From Ceriagrion tenellum (Eukaryota > Arthropoda > Insecta > Odonata > Coenagrionidae), in assembly GCA_963169105.1 (NCBI GenBank), contig OY720637.1, positions 32,235,925 through 32,299,924 of the forward strand: a stretch of 64,000 bases of DNA. Direction: 5' to 3'. Position 1 is the stretch's first letter; the number at the start of each line of letters is the position of its first letter. The notes beneath the pieces were generated by a model that was not told the origin of the DNA, made no database searches, and saw only the letters and a list, made by a program, of their open reading frames with translations. The position numbers and the translations under genes are program-made. Shown piece after piece: positions 56,256 through 64,000 of the stretch.

Positions 56256-56454
56256 AAACGAACATCTACATGAAGACATGCGCACCATTTCAAGGAAGTG
56301 TTGCAGGGAGCGAGTAATAACCAACAGCATTAAAGTTGACTCTCTTAATTGAGTGAAATTTACATGGGAAAAATCATTCGTCTTGACTGGGAATCGAACC
56401 CAGATCCCTTGATTTCGCTCCGAGTGCTCTAACCAATCCAGCTACCCAGGCGTC
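56256..56454 (-). mobile_element. SINE with tRNA-like head and LINE-D-like tail
   Basis: On the minus strand the head (56454 downward) reads GCCTGGGTAGCTGGATTGG, an A-box region, and GGGTTCGATTCCCAG, a perfect B box, within about 75 nt. The distal part follows LINE-D's last 90 bp: GTAAATTTC, GTTGGTTATTA (D has GTTGGT.ATAA), CTCCCTGC at the hairpin's 5' arm, then ATGTAGATG at the end. Other segments are more diverged. The head lacks a convincing full cloverleaf, so it is not a tRNA gene. I infer a tRNA-derived SINE that uses a LINE 3' end. Confidence 0.65.
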
Positions 56455-57054
56455 CTCTTCCATTGCGCTGGTACATTTAATTCCAGTTGTAGAAAACAGT
56501 AATTACGGGAACAGTAAACCCGTAATTCACTTACTATGAACAGTTGTAGAAAATGAGTTCTAACGTGAAAATAAAGCGTTTCTGGACCCACGTATATGCA
56601 TCATATTCTTTCTTCTACGTGTTAGAAATGTCTTCAAAGTTTGGCCGAAACTTTTTGTTACGCCCTGCATTATATGCCTCGCTATAAATAATTATACTGA
56701 GATAGACATGACTAACACGACGCCACCTAAGCAATGAAAAATAGTATAACTTTAATTATCTCAGTTCTGACGAATAAACTTAAGAAGTGGATCGATACAA
56801 TGACAGACATCCCATTTATGACTTGCTTAATATAACAAACCACTTCCAATGCGTATTGAAACGCCACATTTTTTTACAGAATAGGAATTCTGTTACTGCT
56901 TGAAAAGTATATTTATACGTTACCGATTATACTAGTCCATAACAACATTTAACGTGCAAAAAAGACTCAGGTGTGATGCAGCGGAATGCAAGCAATTTGA
57001 ACTAACTGCATTGTTGCGTTTTCCCGCAGACCAAATTTAAAGTCAAATAAATTA
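56455..57054. other. AT-rich, no gene recognised
   Basis: Nothing supportable. Confidence 0.35.
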
Positions 57055-57798
57055 TACATCTACATCTGCATCTACGTAATACCCTGCGAGCCACCACGAG
57101 GGTGTGTGGCAGGGGGTGAAGATCACCAAACATGCACTATTGCCATGTAAGTAGGATATATAATGTAGACATGCTAGAAAATAGGGTCATAGTTTATTAG
57201 TTACTACAGTAGATTATTAGTTATTGAAAGTAATTGCAGTAGTTATTACAATAGAATATTAGTTACTACGGTATAGTACAGGTTAAAATCTACATAATAA
57301 GGAAGGGATTATTGGTAGTTATTACATGCATCATGCACTACAGACTATTCTAACTATGTTTCACCTACCTATCCCTTTTGCTACGTTGCCTATTGTTCTC
57401 TCTTATGGTACGCGGGAAAAATGACATTTTAAATCTATCGGTACGACAATCTATCTCTCTAATTTTGTTAATATGGTCAAACCTAGCATAATACGCAGGG
57501 GTTCTTAATATATATCTAACGTCATCTGTGAACAAATCGGTTTCGAATTTACTTAAAAGGTTTAACCTAAATTTTAACCTGCGTTCTGATAGTAATTCCC
57601 ATCCTAGTTCTTCTATTAAACTCGTAACACTAATACAATTATCATAACGACATTTAACAAACCTAGCAGATCTCCTTTGCACGCGCTCTAATTCTTTTAT
57701 CATACCTTCCTCGTAGGGATCCCATATACTAGCGGCATATTCTAAATGAGGCCTGACAAGTGTAAAATAGCTTCTTTCTCGTACTCTCTCATCGCATT
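57055..57798 (-). mobile_element. LINE-A fragment (copy A8), young
   Basis: Tail (57055-57074), hairpin (57082-57117), A 3' UTR with the same TTAGTTATT-rich insert as A6 (57190-57285), and the coding end to about 57798. Across some 300 bp of UTR compared by eye it differs from A6 at only about three positions. Its frame is open throughout. Confidence 0.92.
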
Positions 57799-57835
57799 GA
57801 TGGCATGTGTAATAAATTTTACCAGCAGTACTCAT
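57365..57835 (-). pseudogene. LINE-A ORF, C-terminal part (5'-truncated)
   Basis: About 145 of the 156 codons are LINE-derived: CDERVRERSYFTLVRPHLEY, AASIWDPYEEGMIKELERVQ, RRSARFVKCRYDN, SLIEELGWELLSERR, LFTDDVRYILRTPAYYARF, KIREIDCRTDRFKMSFFPRT, then IRENNRQRSK. The first dozen residues are host flank. There is no RT domain. The protein is nearly the same as that of 30310-30798. Confidence 0.8.
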
Positions 57836-57901
57836 TCAGTCATCTAGTCGACATGGAAATAGGAAACGGTTAAAGCATTCGTGTGGAGCGTGGCATTCTA
57901 T

Positions 57902-58247
57902 GAATACATCTACATCTACGTCATACCCTACAAGCCACCCAAAGGGTGTGTGGCAGGGGGTGCTTCCGCACCAGGCATGCATGAATGATATGGTAGAACA
58001 CCGAAATTACATTGAAACCCGCGTACCAAACATGCAAAGCGCCAATTCAAAATGTAATACCCAAGAAACATTCTATCTTCAATCATTCCAACATGCAAGG
58101 GATGCAAAGACTACTACTACAGATTGAAAATATCATGCATAAATAAGAACATCAATATTTACATCATGCATAAATAAGAGAGTAAAGAATATAATGAGAA
58201 AGATTTACTGTCTGCCTATTGTCACTACTCGAACTATTCATGACGAC
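57902..58247 (-). mobile_element. LINE-B 3' UTR fragment (copy B6)
   Basis: Tail (57904-57919), hairpin (57926-57962; inner stem CACCC/GGGTG), then the B 3' UTR back to the last coding bases at 58247. The RTE fragment R5 starts 15 bp further on. Confidence 0.87.
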
Positions 58248-58262
58248 AAGAGCATGAGCCAT

Positions 58263-58638
58263 TGGAAAAGCTGACCAGAAAAGACTAGAAGCTATTGAAA
58301 CCTGTTAATGGAGGAGAATGATGAAGATAAAATGGACGGCCAAATAAAAAATAATGAAGTATACAGAGGAGTAGATGGGATAAGGACCATATGGAACACC
58401 ATACAGAAAAGAAGAACAAGATGGATAAAGCACACCCTGAGACACAATTTGTTTGTGAAGAGCATAATTGAAAGAAAAATAAAGGGAAAGTCCCTAGAGG
58501 AAGAACCAGGAATAAGTTCATGGACCAAATAAAGAGGAAGGTGCTTAGGACGAGACACTAGAAGGTAAGAAAACTAAGCATTAGATAGGGAAGACTGAAG
58601 GGCTGCAGTCAACCAATCCTACGATTGAACAACCAATG
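58263..58638 (+). mobile_element. RTE-type LINE C-terminal fragment (R5)
   Basis: The same segment as R3: a WKADQKRLEA-like start, a DKMDGQIKNNEVYRGVDGIR segment, IWNTIQKRRTRWIKHTLRHN, FVKSIIERKIKGKS, then broken sequence and the 3' end CAACCAATCC...GATTGAACAACCAATGAA. It is more decayed than R3 (frameshifts after 58532). Confidence 0.8.
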
Positions 58639-59130
58639 AAGTACACATAAACTGATTCTTTCATAATGATTTGTGTATGGATTCAAATCATCTCAATGCA
58701 ATAAAAACACTGGAGGATTTTTACATAAGTACTGTTCTGGTGTTATTTCCTACTCTTCCGTGCCAAGAGAGCGATTTTTTTTGTTCCTCGCTGGATTGGC
58801 AGGCCCGCACGCAACTTTCCTCGGGGATCCGTTGAAATGTCCAAAAATCCCCTCGCGGCAACGAAATGGAACGAGGAGAGGGGAAAAAACATATTAAGAA
58901 CTCCGCCCATCGAAAATTGGTGATGATTAATAGGAATTCCGCCCTCCTCCTTCATGTGCCCTTTGGGGTCTTTTCCCTTTACAAAGTCCTATTCCGGAGT
59001 GAGTGCCTGTCATTTCATTTTTGAATGTGTCTTTTTCATTTGCAATTCATGTGCTGCAATTTAATTACCGGTATTTCTTTTGAGATTTCATGGCTGAGTC
59101 ACTTCAAAAATATTCGTCGTGGTCTTAGTG
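58639..59130. other. No gene recognised
   Basis: Nothing supportable; short overlapping frames. Confidence 0.35.
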
Positions 59131-59745
59131 TACGATAAGTTGGCTAGTGTGTCTGGACTGTTAGAAGAATTAGGATGGGAATCGCTATCACAGCGTAGAT
59201 TAAATTATAGGCTTAACCTCCTAAATAAATTTCAGGAAAATCATTTTACTGACGACGTAAAAAACATACTATTAACCCCTTCGTACTACGGCAGATTATA
59301 TCGCGCCAATAAAATTAGAGAGCTAGATTGTAGAACCGATAGGTATAAAATGTCATTTTTTCCGCGTACCATTCGGGACCATAACGGCTGTGATCGTCGT
59401 CATGAATAGTTCGAGTATTGACAATAGGCAGGCAGTTAATCTTTCTCATTATATTCTCCTCTTTCTTATTTATGCATGATGTAAATAATGATGTTCTTAT
59501 TTATGCATGATATTTTGAATCTGTTGTAGTGGTCTTTGTATCCCTTGCATGTTAGAACGATTGGAGATAGAATGTTTCTTGGGTATTAGATTTGTAATTG
59601 GCGCTTTGCATGTGTGGTACGCGGGTTTTAGTGTAATGTCGGTGTTCTACCATATCATTCATGCATGCCTGGTGCGAAAGCACCCCCTGCCACACACCCT
59701 TTGGGTGGCTTGCAGGGTATGACGTAGATGTAGATGTAGATGTAG
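59131..59745 (+). mobile_element. LINE-B fragment (copy B2)
   Basis: An intact coding end to 59409: YDKLASVSGLLEELGWESLS, QRRLNYRLNLLNKFQENHFT, DDVKNILLTPSYYGRLYRAN, KIRELDCRTDRYKMSFFPRT, IRDHNGCDRRHE, stop. The B 3' UTR, hairpin (59691-59721) and a long GTAGAT-repeat tail follow. It is the best B reference and nearly identical to B1. Confidence 0.92.
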
Positions 59746-62700
59746 TGGTCCGACTCAGTTTCCCCAGCAATAAAAGAAATTTTTTCTTAGGGTTATCTTT
59801 CACTGGATTTCATATGACAAATTTTTACTATTATATGAACTCAAGAGTAAAATTCTCAGGAGTTTACGATAGATATTGACAGAGTTGGAGTTAACTAGTA
59901 CTATCTACTCCCAAGATCATGATTAAGGGATTCTGCGAATCACACACTGGAAAACAAGAGGGAAAAGAATGAATTTTCCGAGGAAATGGGTTTTTGAGGC
60001 TGAAAAATCTACGAAAAAATGAAGAATGAAATATTCCCCTTAAGTAAAAGCTATCTTTAAATAACTCATAGCATCCATTCGCTTTTCATATGGCTTCTTT
60101 GAAACCAATTTATAAAAACGATCAGAATCAGCAGCATCATTTTTAGTGTGAAGTAAGAACGCAAAGATAGGCTTCACGTGTGGGTACTTTCCGGTACTTC
60201 TTCCGGCAAACTAAGTTTTTCCAACATATATTCATATTGGTTCTTGCACGGGTTCTTGCAAAATATATCGACTGGAACGACATCACATAGTTTCCACGTG
60301 CATTTTTGATTCTTAGCAGAGTCCTCGGGAAAATTTGAAAAATTTAGTCAATTTGAATGTGAAGCAATTCCGTACGTTCTTAATTACATGACACTCATAT
60401 ACAACAAAAAGTATTATGAAGCACCCATCGTGACTCCTCTATCACAATAAATGCGACATTCGCGTGGAAATAACTAATCATATACAGTACTCAGTATATA
60501 AAACAGTCACGCTAAACTCCATAATAGAACGCTAATTTTAGTCATGCCCAGTCTGCCGAAAGCAATATTGAACCAAGAAAGACGATACTTTGATACAGGT
60601 GGACTAGTATTCAACAATAATGCACTGGAGAGATAGAGAATTTTCTTCTCCAAACAATATGATAAACAAGTTGAATTCATCACTGAATAGCATAACTACT
60701 ATATAGTTTTAAGCACTATGAACTTTCAAGAATTTTCGGACAACAAAAGCAAAAACTTGGGAAATTTGGAATATTTCCTCCTATTTTAAAAAAGGTTTTT
60801 GAAATTTTTATTTGAAGGTCTGAAATCCATGTCAACATCCCAAAACCAGACTTAACGACTTTCTTAAAAGCAACACCTGCAATAAAAATTTCTCAGTTTT
60901 ATCAAACGCGATACAAACTGATTAAAAATAAGGAAAAGCCGTTTTGTTCGTGGGATACAGCTGACCCACTGAGAATTTTGACGCAGTCCTTTTTTTAAGC
61001 GTCACTTCGACCCGATGGGAAGGATAAATGGATTTTCTAGTCCGGTAGAGAGTGTCGCGTGCGAGGAGTGGAAAATCACGGCGGGCAAAAGGCGAACGAC
61101 CCCTTGCTGGAGAAATGAGACATAGACATGAGGTGCCTATCTCCTCCTGCACAAACTAAAAAAAATGTCTTACTCCTACCCCCAAGCATGTGGTTTAAGG
61201 GGAACACTTTTTAGAAAAAGTACACATGGAGAAGAAGGAATTTTTGGGAGAAAAGAGAGAGTTAATGTCGAAACATTTCCAAATTCCTCACATTGTGGCC
61301 TGAGCATTTTCGATCTCTCTGCCAAGAGATTTCGGCCCCACGAAAGAAAATGAAAGGTGTTTGAGAAATGCTTAAGTTTTTCCATTAGCCGTATCGAGTG
61401 ACTTAAGGACTCCTAGTGATTCCTGTTTTCCACAGCTTTTTAGTCTTTTGGCCGCGAGCTCAATTGGAACCCTCACAGCGGAAAGCAAAGAGTGATATGC
61501 GATTGCAGTAAAACTATTTTAGGATATGCACTAGTAAAAAAACGGAGGTAAACTTGCAAGTATTGATTCGCAGATTTGATGATGAATGTCCTCCCGCAAA
61601 TGTACTAAATCTTAATTCGGATTCCAACTTTCAATTGAAAAAAAGGTCGTTTACGAAAGTATGGGGACTTAAATTTTTAAAAAAACATCTCAAGTGATCA
61701 AATTGTAAGGAAGATGGAGAGATTGAATGAATTAGATATACAACCTCATATACTGATTTCCAAGAGTCATACAGAACGCGAGGACTTGCTACCGGCTTAA
61801 TACCGGCAAATTTAACCCATAATGAGACCTAAGAAAAATGTTAGCTGCGACTGCTATAATATAAAAACCAAACATTCCTATTTCATTTCACGCACAGTTT
61901 AATAAATCATTCAAGCGGCATGGCACAATTTTGGGCTTAATGCCTATAGGATTTACTACTGGCTCAAATACCTTGAATGGATTTTTCACGGGTGAGATAC
62001 ATGTAGTATTATATAATGGCTGGGTGTGCTCCTGGAGGCAGATGGGGGCAGTACCAATTAGGGATGATTCGGCTTACCTGGAAAAAATGAAATATTCATG
62101 CATTTTATTACATACTCCGGTTCAATTAAGTAAGTTATACACTCTTTAAACAGTAACTACGCTGGAAGTATCAATAGTAAAATTAATAATTTCACTGCTA
62201 TTTCCAAAAACTTAATCATCACCACCTTCTCCTCTTAACCATAATGTACTCTACATTTCATTCTTCAGTATTTTACATTTTAGTACTTCATTCACAATCT
62301 ACCCAACTCAGCTACTATATGCCTCTTCCACGCAGTTTTTTAGTACACAGCGGCTATGCTAAGTAGTTTGTCATTAATATTTGAGCGTTAAAGCAAAAAA
62401 ATGAGGAAATTGGTTTATTGGCTGAATAATAAGATTAGTGTATTAGGTTGCAGCCTCCAACGATAGATTGTACGCCAAACCTTGCGGCATTATTTGCGTC
62501 GGCCTCTCCCGTGGATTCGAGACCATAGCTTTGCAATAGCTAAATTTTAATGATGTAATTCCCCCATAATGTGTGCAACAGCTATGGTGATATTAGGTTG
62601 CTTGAAATGTAATGTAGTAGAACTACATCTGCGCAGAATTAATGTCTATTTACTAAGCTCATTTGACTCTACTGACAAAAACGTTGCAGACCTGTTACAC

Positions 62701-62773
62701 TGTTAAAAGTTGACATCTCTTTGCTTGCAATTTACAACTGTCCGGAAATTTTTAAGGAAGAAGGAAGGAAGAA
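59746..62773. other. AT-rich intergenic stretch, no gene recognised
   Basis: Three kilobases without a transposon or gene that I can recognise. Frames of 60 to 76 codons show no motif. 61000-61120 is locally GC-richer. Confidence 0.4.
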
Positions 62774-63417
62774 GGCTATTTTACACTTGTCAGGCCTCAT
62801 TTAGAATATGCCGCTAGTATATGGGATCCGTACGAGGAAGGTATGATAAAATAATTAGAGCGCGTGCAAAGGAGATCCGCTAGATTTGTTAAAGGCCGTT
62901 ATGATAATTGTATAAGTGTGACGAATTTAATAGAAGAACTAGGATGGGAATTACTATCAGAACGCAGGTTAAAGTTTAGGTTAAAGTTTAGGTTAAACCT
63001 TTTAAGTAAATTCGAAACCGATTTGTTCATAGATGACGTTAGATAATTATTGAGAACTCCTGCGTATTATGCTAGGTTTGATCATATTAACAAGACTAGA
63101 GAGATAGATTGTCGTACCGATTGATTTAAAATGTCATTTTTCCCGCGTACCATAAGAGAGAATAATAGGCAGTGAAGCAAAGGTATGGGTAGGTGAAATA
63201 TAGTAAGAGTAGTCTGTAGTGCATGATGCATGTAATAGCAACTAATAATCCCTTTCTTATTATGTAGATACTAACCATCTAGCTGCATGTGGCCCTATTA
63301 TCTATCATGTCTCCCTTAAATGTCCTAGTTCCATGTCAATAGTGCATGTTTGGTGATCTTCACCCCCTGCCACACTCCCTCGTGGTGGCTCGGAGGGTAT
63401 TACGTAGATGTAGATGA
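62774..63417 (+). mobile_element. LINE-A fragment (copy A4)
   Basis: From the YFTLVRPHLEYAASIWDPYE segment through to RTIREN, the A 3' UTR, a hairpin (63362-63396) and the tail. A stop replaces a codon after DPYEEGMIK. The frame at 62864-63046 carries a 12-bp in-frame duplication that doubles KFRL (RLKFRLKFRLNLL). Stops follow at 63046 and 63124. Confidence 0.9.
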
Positions 63418-64000
63418 AGACTAGCATGCATGCAAAATTTGATTTATATGGCTATTCATACATTCTAAATGTGGAATTTCGTAGTCTGCAGGCAGAAATT
63501 AGTAACATAACGGTGATTGAATCTTACGAGATAATAGCTCAATAATCAGTTCAGACGGATGAAAGCGACAATATATCCGTCAATAATGAAAACCATCGAC
63601 AAATCTGCTTTTTTACTTTCCATGCTCAATAGCTATAGCTAAGTTATCCGAGCTATGTTATCCTATGCTATAACTATATGCCTCGGATAACATAGCTAAA
63701 GCTATGTTATCCGAGAAGCAGCGTTTCTTATGCAATCGTATTTTTAAATGAGGATGCCGTGTAGTTTTTGGGTTCAATGAGTCAAGAACAAACCAACCCA
63801 AAGAGGTGCAAAGGAGTGTGGTCCGATGGGCAAAAGAAACTATTGGGTATTCTACGATGAAAACATGGGAATTAGAAGTAAAATATACGTTTCATTGAGA
63901 TTCAACCTCTATGCTAAGCATAATCTACATGATCTACAGAGAAGCTACTTTAGAGAGACATTTCAAGGGTGTGAGGCTGAAGGAACCTGATCATCTACTT
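63418..64000. other. No gene; cluster of short direct and inverted repeats
   Basis: A 16-base unit AGCTATGTTATCCGAG occurs at 63700-63715, inverted at 63682-63697 with a 2-base gap, and as imperfect copies at 63637-63652 and 63651-63664. Nothing else is supportable. Confidence 0.55.

Noticed and set aside
56380..56448. tRNA gene call on the minus strand
   Set aside because: Good A and B boxes but no convincing full cloverleaf; followed by a SINE body, so treated as a SINE head.
1..64000. CRISPR array, bacterial operon or plasmid features
   Set aside because: No regularly spaced repeats, no dense coding, and clear eukaryotic elements throughout.

Overview
The window looks like intergenic or intronic DNA from a large, repeat-rich animal genome, most likely an arthropod. 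The grounds are: no dense long open frames, an eukaryotic tRNA gene with a Pol III T-run terminator, several tRNA-derived SINE families, RTE-type and CR1/L2-type LINE fragments, hAT-like and foldback elements, and a P-element-like THAP scrap. I cannot name the species. No complete host protein gene is visible. Nearly every short open frame is either chance or part of a transposon. Family letters and numbers below are my own labels.

The dominant feature is a group of related CR1/L2-like non-LTR retrotransposons, always 5'-truncated. They carry the post-RT region (motifs PHLEYAASIWDPY, RVQRRSARFVK, ELGWE.LS.RR, KIREIDCRTDRFKMSFFPRTIR), a family-specific 3' UTR, a GC-rich 3' hairpin and a GTAGAT-type hexamer tail. 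I separate A (IRENNRQRSK), B (IRDHNGCDRRHE), C (IRDHNSCDRSVLGYRLGK), D (decayed), E (KIRGVHCQTDRYKNSFFP) and H (DHKYKTEEIDCKT), plus tail-only fragments F and G. One upstream palm-domain piece (GVPQGSV, FADD) lies at 44615-45062. Copies abut or nest in clusters at 31868-34050, 34855-35590, 43568-44176, 54077-55346 and 57055-58638.

Non-autonomous elements are interspersed. SINE S1 has several copies with target-site duplications, and one of these sits inside a LINE-C. SINE S2 ends in a TAA repeat. Another SINE at 56256-56454 has a tRNA-like head and a tail resembling LINE-D. RTE-type 3' fragments occur at 7590-7800, 10690-10865, 11844-12220, 18672-19090 and 58263-58638. A hAT-like element lies at 725-1354, and hairpin elements at 31151-31385 and 41026-41240.

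The only clearly functional gene is a tRNA-Lys(UUU) at 30836-30908 on the minus strand. Three stretches (16524-16783, 20991-21209 and 45801-45953, all minus) could be host exons, but support is weak. The system-level story is LINE and SINE co-evolution: several LINE families keep a base-paired 3' hairpin and hexamer tail, at least one SINE appears to have acquired that end, and new copies seem to land beside or in the tails of old ones.
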